A stretch of DNA of 64,000 bases, taken from contig NZ_JAKCMV010000029.1 in assembly GCF_021440515.1 (NCBI RefSeq), forward strand, positions 34,215-98,214, written 5' to 3'. This stretch comes from Enterobacter asburiae (GTDB taxonomy: Bacteria; Pseudomonadota; Gammaproteobacteria; Enterobacterales; Enterobacteriaceae). Below the pieces are notes generated by a model. The model did not search any database, was not told the origin of the DNA, and saw only the letters and a list, made by a program, of their open reading frames with translations. The position numbers and the translations under genes are program-made. Of this stretch, positions 46,833-56,377 are shown one piece after another; position 1 is the first letter of the stretch, and every line of letters begins with the position of its first letter.

Positions 46833-47753
46833 ATGCTGAATTATGTGTTTAAACGCCTGCTGGGGCTTATCCCGACGCTGCTGATTGTGGCGGTGCTGGT
46901 GTTTTTGTTTGTCCATATGCTGCCGGGCGATCCGGCGCGACTCATTGCCGGGCCGGAAGCGGACGCGTCGGTGATCGAGCTGGTGCGTAAGCAGCTCGGC
47001 CTCGATCAGCCGCTGTATAAGCAGTTCCTGCACTATATCGCTAACGTCTTGCAGGGCGATTTTGGCACCTCGATGGTGTCGCGTCGCCCGGTGTCCGAGG
47101 AGATTGCCAGCCGCTTTATGCCGACCTTTTGGCTCACCCTGGCCAGCATGGCCTGGGCGGTACTGTTTGGTCTGGCGGCCGGGATCGTGGCCGCCGTGTG
47201 GCGCAACCGCTGGCCGGATAAGCTCGGGATGGCGCTGGCCGTTACCGGGATCTCTTTCCCGGCGTTTGCTCTCGGGATGCTTCTGATGCAGATTTTCTCC
47301 GTCGAGCTGGGCTGGCTGCCTACCGTTGGCGCAGACACCTGGAAGCACTACGTGCTGCCGTCGATCACCCTGGGCGCGGCGGTGGCGGCCATCATGGCGC
47401 GATTTACCCGCGCGTCGTTTGTTGACGTGCTGAGCGAGGACTATATCCGCACCGCGCGGGCCAAAGGGGTGAGCGAAAAGTGGGTCATTCTCAAGCACGG
47501 TTTTCGCAATGCGATGATCCCGGTGGTAACCATGATGGGGCTACAGTTTGGCTTCCTGTTGGGCGGCTCTATCGTGGTGGAAAAGGTGTTTAACTGGCCG
47601 GGGCTGGGGCGACTGCTGGTGGACTCCGTGGACATGCGCGATTACCCGGTCATCCAGGCCGAAGTGCTGCTGTTTTCCCTGGAGTTCATTCTTATCAACC
47701 TCGTGGTGGACGTGCTCTACGCCGCCATTAATCCGGCTATCAGGTACAAGTAA
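46833..47753 (+). CDS. gsiC: GsiC, glutathione importer permease
   Basis: The 306-residue inner-membrane subunit (DppB-like) has about six hydrophobic segments. The N-terminal signature is [18 protein letters not shown], and the EAA coupling region reads [21 protein letters not shown]. The ATG at 46833 has GAGAGGAAAAGG before it and matches the E. coli start; an earlier ATG would add five residues. The stop is one base from the gsiD start. Confidence 0.95.
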   Translation: MLNYVFKRLLGLIPTLLIVAVLVFLFVHMLPGDPARLIAGPEADASVIELVRKQLGLDQPLYKQFLHYIANVLQGDFGTSMVSRRPVSEEIASRFMPTFWLTLASMAWAVLFGLAAGIVAAVWRNRWPDKLGMALAVTGISFPAFALGMLLMQIFSVELGWLPTVGADTWKHYVLPSITLGAAVAAIMARFTRASFVDVLSEDYIRTARAKGVSEKWVILKHGFRNAMIPVVTMMGLQFGFLLGGSIVVEKVFNWPGLGRLLVDSVDMRDYPVIQAEVLLFSLEFILINLVVDVLYAAINPAIRYK

Positions 47754-47754
47754 G

Positions 47755-48666
47755 ATGCGATTGTTAAACTGGCGTCGTCAGGCGGTATTGAACGCAATGC
47801 CGGGGTTAAAGCCGGACCATATCAGAACGCCGTGGCTTGAATTCTGGCGGCGTTTTAGCCGTCAGCCGGTCGCGCTGGCGGCGGGGCTGTTTGTGCTGCT
47901 GCTGATTGTGGTGGCGGTACTGGCCCCGTGGATAGCCCCTTTCGATGCGGAAAACTACTTCGATTACGACCGTCTGAACGATGGCCCGTCGATGGTCCAC
48001 TGGTTCGGCGTCGACTCCCTCGGGCGGGATATTTTCAGCCGCGTGCTGGTGGGTACGCGCATCTCGCTGGCCGCCGGGGTCTTTGCGGTGCTGATCGGCG
48101 CCGCCATCGGCACGGTGCTCGGCCTGCTCGCCGGGTATTACGAGGGGTGGTGGGATCGCACCATCATGCGCATCTGCGACGTGCTTTTCGCTTTTCCGGG
48201 GATCCTGCTGGCGATTGCGGTGGTGGCGATCATGGGCAGCGGCATGGCGAACGTGATTATCGCCGTGGCGGTCTTCTCGATCCCGGCGTTTGCCCGCCTG
48301 GTGCGCGGCAATACGCTGGTACTAAAGCAGCAGACGTTTATCGAGTCGGCGCGCAGCATGGGCGCCAGCGATACCACCATTCTGTTCAGCCACATCCTGC
48401 CGGGCACGGTGTCGTCTATCGTGGTCTACTTCACGATGCGCATTGGCGTGTCGATAATCTCAGCGGCAAGCCTGTCTTTTCTTGGCCTGGGCGCACAGCC
48501 GCCAACGCCGGAGTGGGGCGCGATGCTCAATGAGGCAAGGGCCGATATGGTGATTGCGCCGCACGTGGCGATCTTCCCGAGCCTGGCGATTTTCCTGACG
48601 GTGCTGGCGTTTAACCTGCTGGGCGATGGGCTGCGCGACGCGCTGGATCCGAGGATTAAGGGGTAG
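47755..48666 (+). CDS. gsiD: GsiD, glutathione importer permease
   Basis: The 303-residue DppC-like partner of GsiC has a cytoplasmic N-terminus followed by about six helices. The EAA-type segment is [22 protein letters not shown] and the end is [13 protein letters not shown], typical of this subfamily. It starts one base after the gsiC stop. A longer in-frame extension into gsiC is only an open-frame overlap. A REP unit follows; yliE/yliF, which come next in E. coli, are absent. Confidence 0.95.
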   Translation: MRLLNWRRQAVLNAMPGLKPDHIRTPWLEFWRRFSRQPVALAAGLFVLLLIVVAVLAPWIAPFDAENYFDYDRLNDGPSMVHWFGVDSLGRDIFSRVLVGTRISLAAGVFAVLIGAAIGTVLGLLAGYYEGWWDRTIMRICDVLFAFPGILLAIAVVAIMGSGMANVIIAVAVFSIPAFARLVRGNTLVLKQQTFIESARSMGASDTTILFSHILPGTVSSIVVYFTMRIGVSIISAASLSFLGLGAQPPTPEWGAMLNEARADMVIAPHVAIFPSLAIFLTVLAFNLLGDGLRDALDPRIKG

Positions 48667-48675
48667 GGCAGTGGA

Positions 48676-48714
48676 ATGTGCCGGGTGGCGGCTACGCCTT
48701 ACCCGGCCTACAAA
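48676..48714. repeat. REP unit between gsiD and rimO
   Basis: GTGCCGGGTGGCGGCTACGC followed by CTTACCCGGCCTAC, a REP palindrome between convergent genes, related to copies at 3760 and 40129. Confidence 0.8.
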
Positions 48715-48729
48715 AGAGGAGCTGGGGGA

Positions 48730-50055
48730 TTAAACCCGGCTACCCCACAGGTCATACTCGTCGGCGTTTTCCACTTTCACGCGGATAATATCGCCCGGCT
48801 TCACCTTCGTTTCACCGTTCAGGTATACCGCGCCGTCGATTTCAGGGGCATCCGCCATGCTGCGGCCAATCGCGCCTTCTTCGTCCACTTCGTCGATAAT
48901 GACCAGGATTTCGCGACCTACTTTTTCCTGCAAACGCTCGGCAGAGATCTGCTGTTGCAGCTGCATGAAGCGGTTCCAGCGCTCTTCTTTGATCTCTTCC
49001 GGCACCTGATCCGCCAGCTCGTTGGCGGTCGCGCCTTCTACCGGGCTGTATTTGAAGCAGCCTACGCGATCCAGACGCGCTTCTTTCAGGAAATCGAGCA
49101 GCATCTGGAAATCTTCTTCGGTTTCACCCGGGAAGCCGACGATAAAGGTCGAGCGCAGGGTCAGTTCCGGGCAGATTTCGCGCCACTGCTTGATGCGCGC
49201 CAGCTGGCGGTCGACGGAGCCAGGGCGCTTCATCAGCTTCAGAATACGCGGGCTGGCGTGCTGCAACGGAATATCCAGATACGGCAGGATTTTGCCTTCC
49301 GCCATCAGCGGGATCACGTCGTCAACGTGCGGGTAAGGGTAGACGTAGTGCAGACGCGTCCAGATGCCCAGTTTAGAGAGCTGCTCGCACAGGCCAACCA
49401 TGCTGGTTTTCACCGGCTCGCCGTTGTGGAAACCGGAGCGGTGCTTCACGTCGACGCCGTAAGCAGAGGTGTCCTGGGAGATCACCAGCAGCTCTTTCAC
49501 GCCCGCATCGGCCAGACGTTTGGCTTCCGCCAGCACTTCGCCAATCGGACGGCTGACCAGATCGCCACGCATGGACGGGATAATGCAGAAGGTGCAGCGA
49601 TGGTTGCAGCCTTCGGAAATCTTCAGGTAGGCGTAGTGACGCGGGGTCAGCTTCACGCCCTGTTCCGGCACCAGGCTCAGGAACGGGTTGTGCTTTGGTT
49701 TTGGCACGTAGTGGTGAACGTGTTCCAGCACCTGCTCATAGCTGTGCGGACCGGTGATCTCCAGCACCTTCGGGTGGACTTCACGGATCTGGTCGACCTT
49801 CGCGCCCAGGCAGCCGGTGACGATCACTTTGCCGTTTTCCGTCAGCGCTTCACCGATGGCTTCCAGAGATTCCTGAACCGCGCTGTCGATAAAGCCGCAG
49901 GTGTTGACGATAACCATGTCGGCATTGTCGTAGCTTGGCACCACGTCATAGCCTTCGGTACGAAGTTCGGTCAGGATGCGTTCAGAATCCACCAGGTTTT
50001 TTGGGCAGCCCAGGGAAACGAAGCCGATTTTTGGCTGGTGCGTAACATTGCTCAT
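48730..50055 (-). CDS. rimO: RimO, ribosomal protein S12 methylthiotransferase
   Basis: RimO adds a methylthio group to Asp89 of ribosomal protein S12 using radical SAM chemistry and two iron-sulfur clusters. In the 441-residue protein the N-terminal cluster Cys are C17 (SLGCPKN), C53 (NTCGF) and C82 (GCLGA). The radical-SAM Cys are C150, C154 and C157 (GCNHRCTFC), and a TRAM domain forms the C-terminus. Length equals that of E. coli. Confidence 0.97.
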   Translation of the reverse strand: MSNVTHQPKIGFVSLGCPKNLVDSERILTELRTEGYDVVPSYDNADMVIVNTCGFIDSAVQESLEAIGEALTENGKVIVTGCLGAKVDQIREVHPKVLEITGPHSYEQVLEHVHHYVPKPKHNPFLSLVPEQGVKLTPRHYAYLKISEGCNHRCTFCIIPSMRGDLVSRPIGEVLAEAKRLADAGVKELLVISQDTSAYGVDVKHRSGFHNGEPVKTSMVGLCEQLSKLGIWTRLHYVYPYPHVDDVIPLMAEGKILPYLDIPLQHASPRILKLMKRPGSVDRQLARIKQWREICPELTLRSTFIVGFPGETEEDFQMLLDFLKEARLDRVGCFKYSPVEGATANELADQVPEEIKEERWNRFMQLQQQISAERLQEKVGREILVIIDEVDEEGAIGRSMADAPEIDGAVYLNGETKVKPGDIIRVKVENADEYDLWGSRV

Positions 50056-50271
50056 AGGTTAAAAATTCATCAATTATGGAATTATCAGGGCGGGATTTTA
50101 CAGCGTTCCGCGGGGGATTTATACACTCTTTGCAGGGGCGATGCGTCGGGCAGAAGTTGTAACATTGTAAAGAATGTTAATCAGTTAGGATTTATTGATC
50201 TCAACCATCGAATTGTACAAAAAATAACCTTATTATTGATGTGTACAATGGCTGACAGAGGAGGAGATAGC

Positions 50272-50655
50272 ATGTCCGTTGACCGACTGAAACGCGATCT
50301 ACTTAACAAGCTGATCAACGCCCGCATCGACCTTGCTGCCTATTTGCAGCTGAGAAAGGCCAAAGGGTATATGTCAGTCAGCGAAAGCGAACATCTGCGT
50401 GATAATTTCTTTGAACTGTGCAACTTCATGCGTGAAAAAGCCCCCATCCTGAAAGCGCATTACGCTGAAAGCGAGCGTGTGGCGCTGCGCCAGGCCGCCG
50501 GGGCGCTCTCCATCGCCGGAGTCTGTTTAATGACCGGACACCATGACTGTCCGACGTTTATTGCGGTTAACGCAGAGAAGCTCGAACGCTGCCTGACGAC
50601 GATCTCTCTTTGCATCATCTGTCTGAACGAGCACAACACGCTCGAACAGCACTAG
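50272..50655 (+). CDS. bssR: BssR, biofilm regulator
   Basis: The 127-residue small cytoplasmic protein matches E. coli BssR (YliH), especially in LDLAAYLQLRKAKGYMSVSES-like sequence (IDLAAYLQLRKAKGYMSVSE) and LMTGHHDCPT. E. coli BssR influences biofilm formation through indole and catabolite signalling; the mechanism is unknown. The ATG at 50272 follows a strong GAGGAGGAG. Another in-frame ATG at 50248 lies before that ribosome site and has none of its own. The C-terminal half is less conserved than the N-terminal half. Confidence 0.88.
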   Translation: MSVDRLKRDLLNKLINARIDLAAYLQLRKAKGYMSVSESEHLRDNFFELCNFMREKAPILKAHYAESERVALRQAAGALSIAGVCLMTGHHDCPTFIAVNAEKLERCLTTISLCIICLNEHNTLEQH

Positions 50656-50658
50656 GCT

Positions 50659-50690
50659 CGGGGGAGGCAACTCCCCCGTCTGATTAAGCT
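50659..50690 (+). terminator. Terminator of bssR
   Basis: CGGGGGAG/CTCCCCCG form an 8-bp stem with loop GCAA, 3 bases after the bssR stop. It is followed by a T-poor tail, with TTTT some 15 bases on. Probable terminator. Confidence 0.6.
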
Positions 50691-50761
50691 TTTGTAAAAG
50701 TGATAACGCGCTTCACCCGAGTGGCTAACCTTTATGCCATATGCTGATAAAGGAGCGCGTT

Positions 50762-51880
50762 ATGCATCGATCCTCGCTGATTTTCCTTCCCGTGCTGTTG
50801 TTCCCCGTTTCGCTTCTTGCTGCGCCTCAGGCGGTCAAGGTTGAAGTGCTGCAAAACAAGCTGGATCATCCCTGGTCGCTGGCCTTTTTGCCCGGCAATA
50901 ACGGGCTGTTAGTCACCCTGCGCGACGGTCAGCTTAAGCACTGGCAGGCCGGGAAAGGGCTGTCTGACCCGATTGTCGGCGTGCCGAAGGTGTGGGCGAA
51001 CGGTCAGGGCGGGCTGCTGGACGTGGTGCTGGCTCCGGATTTTGAAAAATCGCGCCGCATCTGGCTGAGCTACGCCGAGGCGGGGGACGACGGCAAAGCG
51101 GGGACGGCGGTCGGGTACGGTCGTCTGAGCGACGATTTAACGCGTATCGAAGGGTTCCAGACGGTCTTCCGCCAGATGCCGAAGCTCTCGACCGGCAACC
51201 ACTTCGGCGGACGGCTGGTGTTTGACGGCAAAGGCTATCTGTTTATTGGCCTCGGCGAGAATAACCAGCGTCCGACGGCGCAGGATCTGGATAAGCTCCA
51301 GGGGAAAGTGGTGCGTCTGACCGAGGATGGCAAGGTGCCTTCCGACAATCCGTTTGTGAATACCGCCGGGGCGCGGCCTGAAATCTGGTCTTACGGCATT
51401 CGCAACCCGCAGGGCATGGCGATGAATCCGTGGAGCGATACCCTGTGGCTCAACGAGCACGGCCCGCGCGGCGGGGATGAGATTAACATCCCTGAAAAAG
51501 GTAAAAACTACGGCTGGCCGCTGGCGACCCACGGGATTAACTACAGCGGGCTGAAAATCCCGGAGGCGAAGGGCGAGCACCACGAGGGCACCGAAAAACC
51601 GCTGTTTGTCTGGAAAGTCTCCCCGGCCGTGAGCGGGATGGCGTTCTATAACAGCGACGTCTATCCCCAGTGGAAAAACAAACTCTTTGTCGGGGCGCTG
51701 AAAGAGAAATCGGTCATCGTGATGAGCGTTGACGGCAATAACGTGACCGAAGACGGGCGCATTCTGGAGGACGAAGGGAAGCGTATCCGCGACGTGCGGG
51801 TTGGGCCAGACGGGGCGCTTTACGTGCTGACCGATGAATCGGACGGGCAACTGCTGAAAGTCAGCCCGTCCGCAGGGTGA
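50762..51880 (+). CDS. yliI: YliI, PQQ-dependent soluble aldose dehydrogenase
   Basis: The 372-residue periplasmic six-bladed beta-propeller of the PQQ sugar dehydrogenase family (E. coli Asd/YliI) oxidises aldose sugars when PQQ is supplied. The signal peptide is HRSSLIFLPVLLFPVSLLA, and the family pattern HPWSLAFLPGN starts the propeller. Also visible are the catalytic-His region TGNHFGGRL, and ELWSYGIRNPQG-like sequence (EIWSYGIRNPQGMA). The ATG at 50762 follows AAAGGAG. The stop TGA directly abuts the gstB stop on the other strand. Confidence 0.93.
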   Translation: MHRSSLIFLPVLLFPVSLLAAPQAVKVEVLQNKLDHPWSLAFLPGNNGLLVTLRDGQLKHWQAGKGLSDPIVGVPKVWANGQGGLLDVVLAPDFEKSRRIWLSYAEAGDDGKAGTAVGYGRLSDDLTRIEGFQTVFRQMPKLSTGNHFGGRLVFDGKGYLFIGLGENNQRPTAQDLDKLQGKVVRLTEDGKVPSDNPFVNTAGARPEIWSYGIRNPQGMAMNPWSDTLWLNEHGPRGGDEINIPEKGKNYGWPLATHGINYSGLKIPEAKGEHHEGTEKPLFVWKVSPAVSGMAFYNSDVYPQWKNKLFVGALKEKSVIVMSVDGNNVTEDGRILEDEGKRIRDVRVGPDGALYVLTDESDGQLLKVSPSAG

Positions 51881-52507
51881 TCAGGTAACGGGAGTCATCA
51901 CCACGTGCTGATACGCCGGGCGCTCGCTAAGCTGTTTGAGCCAGCGTTCAAGGTGAGGGCGCGGCGTCCACTTCAGTCCCAGGTTAGTCAGATTCCAGAC
52001 GAACGGCGCGACGGCGATATCGCCTACGCCAAAGTTCTCTCCGGAGAACCACGCGTGGGTGGCCAGCTCGTTGTCCATCAGTTCAAACAGCCCTTCGCAG
52101 GCGTCCTGCGCGGCGTGAATGGCGGGGTAATCGCGATCGGCTTCCGGCGTGCGGACAAGGCCCATCAGGATGACGCGGTGGGTGGGGGAGAGCGTCTGGT
52201 TTGCCCAGTCCATCCATTTTTCACCCTGGGCGCGCGCGGCGGGATTTTCAATCCACAGGCGGCTCTGACCATACTGGGCGGCAAGATAGCGCACGATGGT
52301 GTTGGATTCCCACAGCGTAATGCCCGTTTCGTCATCACGCAGCAGCGGCACCAGCCCGTTCGGGTTCATCGCCAGATACTCAGCCTCTTTATTCACTCCG
52401 TACTGTAAGCCCGCCATAATCTGATGAAAGGGTAAATCCAGCTCTTCCAGCGTCCAGAGGACTTTCTTAACGTTAGTTGAGTTGTTCCTGCCCCATAGCG
52501 TAATCAT
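51881..52507 (-). CDS. gstB: GstB, glutathione S-transferase
   Basis: The 208-residue cytosolic glutathione transferase (YliJ) has an N-terminal thioredoxin-like domain (about 1-80) with [16 protein letters not shown] carrying the glutathione-activating residue region. The cis-Pro motif is GLVPLL, and the ESNTI segment contacts the glutathione gamma-glutamyl group. A helical C-terminal domain follows. The ATG at 52507 follows GGGAGG. Homologues detoxify compounds such as bromoacetate. Convergent with yliI with no spacer. Confidence 0.94.
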   Translation of the reverse strand: MITLWGRNNSTNVKKVLWTLEELDLPFHQIMAGLQYGVNKEAEYLAMNPNGLVPLLRDDETGITLWESNTIVRYLAAQYGQSRLWIENPAARAQGEKWMDWANQTLSPTHRVILMGLVRTPEADRDYPAIHAAQDACEGLFELMDNELATHAWFSGENFGVGDIAVAPFVWNLTNLGLKWTPRPHLERWLKQLSERPAYQHVVMTPVT

Positions 52508-52764
52508 AATACCTCCCGAAATAGTCAAATAACCTGAGATGTGCATCACCGCCCGCAAGGGAACATGGTGAGATAAACCTAACAATTACGCAACAGAAGA
52601 CAAAAAAAACGCACCGATCAAAGCGTATCCGCCTGTTATTGCATAAACTTTAAAAACTTTACCTTGTTTGGGTTTCTTTAACGGTTCCAGTGCGCTATTA
52701 CTCACCGCTTCTTGCGGCACGGTGATGTGACGTAATTATTGGAATGGACACTCGGGTGGCATTT

Positions 52765-53970
52765 ATGACGCGAAAAACTTCTTCTCTGCGCAGTCTGGCG
52801 GCAGGCTCTGCGCTCCTTTTCCTTTTTGCACCGACACTTTACGCAGCAGAACAGGCGGCTCCTGAAGCCCCGCCCGTTGATGCACGTGCCTGGATATTGA
52901 TGGACTACTCCAGCGGCAAAGTGCTGGCGGAAGGGAACGCTGACGAGCAGCTCGATCCGGCCAGTCTGACCAAAATTATGACCAGCTACGTTGTCGGCCA
53001 GGCGCTGAAAGCGGGCAAGATCAAGCTCGATGACATGGTCACTATCGGCAAAGACGCCTGGGCGACCGGCAACCCGGCCCTGCGCGGCTCCTCGGTCATG
53101 TTCCTGAAGCCTGGCGATCAGGTTTCCGTGTCAGATCTTAATAAAGGTGTGATTATCCAGTCGGGTAACGACGCCTGTATCGCGCTGGCGGATTACGTCG
53201 CGGGCAGCCAGGACTCCTTTATCGGCCTGATGAACGGCTATGCGCAGAAGCTTGGCCTGACGCGCACCACCTTTAAAACCGTTCACGGTCTGGATGCGCC
53301 CGGCCAGTTCAGTACCGCGCGCGACATGGCGCTGTTGGGCAAAGCGCTGATCCACGACGTGCCAGACGAGTACGCCATCCATAAAGAGAAAGAGTTCACC
53401 TTCAATAAAATCCGTCAGCCAAACCGTAACCGTCTGCTGTGGAGCAGCAACGTGAACGTCGACGGCATGAAGACCGGCACCACCGCCGGGGCAGGCTATA
53501 ACCTGGTGGCCTCTGCGACCCAGGGCGATATGCGCCTGATCTCCGTGGTGCTCGGCACCAAAACCGACCGTATTCGCTTTAATGAATCCGAAAAACTGCT
53601 GACCTGGGGCTTCCGCTTCTTCGAAACCGTCACCCCGATTAAACCGGATGCCACCTTCATCAGCCAGCGCGTCTGGTTTGGTGATAAGAGCGAGGTTAAC
53701 CTGGGCGCAGGCGAAGCCGGTTCCGTGACCATTCCGCGCGGCCAGCTGAAAAACCTGAAGGCGAGCTACACCCTGACCGACAAGCAGCTGACCGCGCCGC
53801 TGAAAAAAGGGCAGGTGGTCGGTACGATTGATTTCCAGCTGAACGGCAAATCCATCGAGCAGCGTCCGCTGATCGTGATGGAAGCGGTGGAAGAGGGCGG
53901 CTTCTTCAGCCGAATGTGGGACTTCGTGATGATGAAATTCCACGGATGGTTTGGCAGCTGGTTTAGCTAA
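52765..53970 (+). CDS. dacC: DacC (PBP6), D-alanyl-D-alanine carboxypeptidase
   Basis: Penicillin-binding protein 6 trims the terminal D-Ala from peptidoglycan stem peptides. The 401-residue precursor has a signal peptide ending PTLYA and catalytic Ser67 in SLTK (67-70). The second motif is SGN (IIQSGNDAC), the third KTG ([10 protein letters not shown]). A beta-rich C-terminal domain and an amphipathic anchor ([18 protein letters not shown]) complete it. ATG 52765 matches the E. coli start; an in-frame ATG seven codons upstream (52744) also exists. Confidence 0.95.
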   Translation: MTRKTSSLRSLAAGSALLFLFAPTLYAAEQAAPEAPPVDARAWILMDYSSGKVLAEGNADEQLDPASLTKIMTSYVVGQALKAGKIKLDDMVTIGKDAWATGNPALRGSSVMFLKPGDQVSVSDLNKGVIIQSGNDACIALADYVAGSQDSFIGLMNGYAQKLGLTRTTFKTVHGLDAPGQFSTARDMALLGKALIHDVPDEYAIHKEKEFTFNKIRQPNRNRLLWSSNVNVDGMKTGTTAGAGYNLVASATQGDMRLISVVLGTKTDRIRFNESEKLLTWGFRFFETVTPIKPDATFISQRVWFGDKSEVNLGAGEAGSVTIPRGQLKNLKASYTLTDKQLTAPLKKGQVVGTIDFQLNGKSIEQRPLIVMEAVEEGGFFSRMWDFVMMKFHGWFGSWFS

Positions 53971-53986
53971 ACCTTGATGCGTTTCT

Positions 53987-54033
53987 CCCTCTCCCTGCGG
54001 GAGAGGGCCGGGGTGAGGGCACCAGACCGCACC
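53987..54033. repeat. GGGAGAGGG-type palindromic repeat, copy 5
   Basis: CCCTCTCCCTGCGGGAGAGGG plus CCGGGGTGAGGGCACCAGACC tail (split), filling the gap between the convergent genes dacC and deoR. No other terminator is visible there, so the hairpin may serve as one. Confidence 0.85.
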
Positions 54034-54037
54034 CCAC

Positions 54038-54796
54038 TCAATACATCAACTTCACCTGCTGCGCCTTCGCATACGCGGCTATCTCATCGTCCGGGCGGCA
54101 ATCGCTCACGATGGCGTCAAAGCACGACAGCTCACCCATTCTCGCCGAACGCACCTTGCCAAATTTACTGTGATCCACCACCAGAACATGGTACTGCGCC
54201 GCGTTCAGCGCCCAGTGCTTCACCGGAAGCTCTTCCAGGTTAAAACAGGTCGCGCCCTGCTGCACATTCACCCCGGCTGCGGAATAAAAGGCGATGTCCG
54301 GGCACAGATTGCTGAGCGTGTCCTGAAGGTTAAGCGGCTTGAAGATGGCGTTGCTGGCGTGGAACTCGCCGCCGCAGAGGATCACCCGGCACTCGGGCTT
54401 TTCCTGCAAGGCGAGAAAGGTATTCAGTGAATAGCAGACGGCGGTAAAGGGCAGGCTGCTGTCGATGGCTTCGATGATCCACGGGGTCGTTGTCCCGCAG
54501 TCGAAAAACAGCGTTTGATGCGGCTGCACCAGCGAGGCGGCAAGGCGCGCGGCTTTGCGCTTCTCTTCCACCAGGCGGGTTTTCTGGTCGCTTATCAGAT
54601 AGTGGCTGGCGCTGCGCGGCTCCAGAACAATATACCCGCCCAGCAGCACGACGGGGGCGCTGTCGCTGTTCAGATCACGACGAATGGTCATCTCAGAAAC
54701 GCCAAGCAGGGAGGCGGCCTCTTTAAGATGCAGCTTATCGCTGCGCTTCAGCGCCTGGAGCAGCTGAGCTATGCGGTCATCGCGTCGTGTTTCCAT
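54038..54796 (-). CDS. deoR: DeoR, deoxyribonucleoside operon repressor
   Basis: The 252-residue founding member of the DeoR family represses deoCABD and related genes and is released by deoxyribose 5-phosphate. It has an N-terminal winged HTH (LKEAASLLGVSEMTIRRDL, about 24-42) and a C-terminal sugar-phosphate-sensing domain with FFDCGTTT and the DHSKFG motif. Length equals that of E. coli. It lies 21 bases after a terminator that closes the leftward ybjG transcript. Confidence 0.95.
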   Translation of the reverse strand: METRRDDRIAQLLQALKRSDKLHLKEAASLLGVSEMTIRRDLNSDSAPVVLLGGYIVLEPRSASHYLISDQKTRLVEEKRKAARLAASLVQPHQTLFFDCGTTTPWIIEAIDSSLPFTAVCYSLNTFLALQEKPECRVILCGGEFHASNAIFKPLNLQDTLSNLCPDIAFYSAAGVNVQQGATCFNLEELPVKHWALNAAQYHVLVVDHSKFGKVRSARMGELSCFDAIVSDCRPDDEIAAYAKAQQVKLMY

Positions 54797-54812
54797 AATT
54801 CCTCGGGGGATA

Positions 54813-54843
54813 AAAAAGTTAGCCCCCGCAGTGCGGGGGCTAA
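54813..54843 (-). terminator. Terminator of ybjG
   Basis: TTAGCCCCCGC/GCGGGGGCTAA form an 11-bp stem around AGT, followed on the minus strand by ACTTTTTTA. It separates ybjG from deoR. Confidence 0.9.
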
Positions 54844-54865
54844 AGTGTAACCTGTCAGACCGGGA

Positions 54866-55474
54866 TTAGTCACGCACCCAGCCTTTGCGGATGGGAATGG
54901 CAAACAGGACGCGATACAGCTGCGACAGCCCGCGATAGAGCGCCGGACCGAAGAGGCTCCACAGGATCGCCGCGCTCACGCAGCCGATCAGCCCCACCAG
55001 GAACCCGCCGACCATATCCAGTGGCCAGTGTACTCCGAGATACACGCGCGACCAGGCGATAGCCAGCGCGGACACCATCAGCACCGCACCCGACCAGAGG
55101 CGATGCCAGAACAGAAACGCCAGCGCAAAGGTGAAGATCACCGTGCCGTGATCGCTCGGGAAGGAGTCATCCGGCGCGTGGTGCAGGAAGTTATAGCCCA
55201 CACGATCGACAAAAGGACGATCGTGTGGGAAAGCCAGCCCCAGCACGTAGCTTGCCGCCACGCTCACGGCCAGCGCCAGCGCGACCTTAATGATCAGCTG
55301 ACGCTGGGCATTCACCTGATGGCGCGGTCCCCACAGCCAGAGGATCGCCGCCAGCAGCGGAACGATGCTGATCAGATCTTTGGCAAAAAAGGTGGCGAGA
55401 TCGATAGCCCACTCCGGCGATGCCGGGGTAGCGTTAATCATATAAAACAGTCCGTAGTTCAAATGCTCTAACAT
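54866..55474 (-). CDS. ybjG: YbjG, undecaprenyl-diphosphate phosphatase (PAP2)
   Basis: The 202-residue inner-membrane phosphatase recycles undecaprenyl pyrophosphate to the monophosphate for cell-wall synthesis; its gene dosage affects bacitracin resistance. The PAP2 motifs are complete: KDLISI..and HDRPF (KX6RP region), PSDH (FPSDHGTVIF), and SRVYLGVHWPLD. About five membrane segments. The ATG at 55474 matches the E. coli start. It begins 7 bases after the stop of another PAP2 gene, so the two are co-transcribed. Confidence 0.92.
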   Translation of the reverse strand: MLEHLNYGLFYMINATPASPEWAIDLATFFAKDLISIVPLLAAILWLWGPRHQVNAQRQLIIKVALALAVSVAASYVLGLAFPHDRPFVDRVGYNFLHHAPDDSFPSDHGTVIFTFALAFLFWHRLWSGAVLMVSALAIAWSRVYLGVHWPLDMVGGFLVGLIGCVSAAILWSLFGPALYRGLSQLYRVLFAIPIRKGWVRD

Positions 55475-55481
55475 AGTGTCG

Positions 55482-56210
55482 TCACTCTTTAGCAAACCAG
55501 GCGGAAACCAGCCCGTAGGCTGCGACCTGGGAAAACCAAACCCACCACCCGGCCCACAGGTTGTGAGAGAAGAAATGCGCCCCGCGCATGACCTGACCGA
55601 AGCCCATCGCCAGGCCTAAAAACACCCCCAGCGCGACGAAGCTCCACGCCAGGCGAGGGCGCTCGCGCCAGAAGGCAAAAAACAGCCCCATCACCATAAA
55701 GCCGCTCGACGCATGGCCGCCGGGGAAACAGCGCCCGGGGCCGCTGTCTGCCGGTGCTGCGCTGAAAAGCGGATACGAGACCGCCTTACCGCCGTACTCC
55801 ACCAGATCCCACGGGCAGCTGTGATGGCTAATGCTTTTCAGCGCGCCGACAACCAGCGCACCCAGCCCCATCAGCAGCGCGGCGGTCACCAGCCCCGCAT
55901 TGCGCTTATACGCACCGTACAGCAGCGCGACGGCGGCTATCGCAATGGCGATGTATTTCGCCAGTCGATGATTCAACAGATCCAGCAGGTGATTTTGTTG
56001 CAGTGGAAAACGCTGCGCGGCGGCGTCATACCAAAAGCCCGTTATCCATCGGTCTAACGTTTCGTCGCGCGACAGCCAGGTAAACACCGCTGCAAGGACA
56101 ATCAGCACTAAAAGCTGATAACCATAAAAGCGGGCCGGCAAAGGGTAAAGACGTTTTGTCTTAGATGTCGGTAACTTAGATAATTCTGAACGGCTGGTGG
56201 TCTGTGCCAT
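55482..56210 (-). CDS. PAP2-superfamily membrane phosphatase
   Basis: The 242-residue membrane protein has about six hydrophobic segments and a variant PAP2 active site. KSISHHSCPWD is in place of KX6RP, PGGHASSGF in place of PSGH, and RGAHFFSHNLWAGW supplies the R-x2-H...H(N) part of the third motif. This variant set is found in PAP2 proteins linked with lipid or lipid A phosphatases, but I cannot name it. It forms a coupled pair with ybjG and is divergent from mdfA. It is absent from this place in the E. coli K-12 order I know. Confidence 0.82.
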   Translation of the reverse strand: MAQTTSRSELSKLPTSKTKRLYPLPARFYGYQLLVLIVLAAVFTWLSRDETLDRWITGFWYDAAAQRFPLQQNHLLDLLNHRLAKYIAIAIAAVALLYGAYKRNAGLVTAALLMGLGALVVGALKSISHHSCPWDLVEYGGKAVSYPLFSAAPADSGPGRCFPGGHASSGFMVMGLFFAFWRERPRLAWSFVALGVFLGLAMGFGQVMRGAHFFSHNLWAGWWVWFSQVAAYGLVSAWFAKE

Positions 56211-56377
56211 AGTTGAGATCGGTGACGTGAAATAGGCCTATCATAGGGCGCCCAACTTAAGGAAACCTTAAACAACAACACTATGTGCTCTATTTATGAT
56301 TCATCCCGATAATTTGCTATCTCAGGCAGCGGCATTTCATTACACTCATCGCGTTTTTTACATCATAAAGAGATTGC

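Noticed and set aside
48676..50655. 659-codon open frame covering rimO antisense and bssR
   Set aside because: Only its last 127 codons (bssR) look like protein; the rest mirrors rimO and begins in a REP unit.
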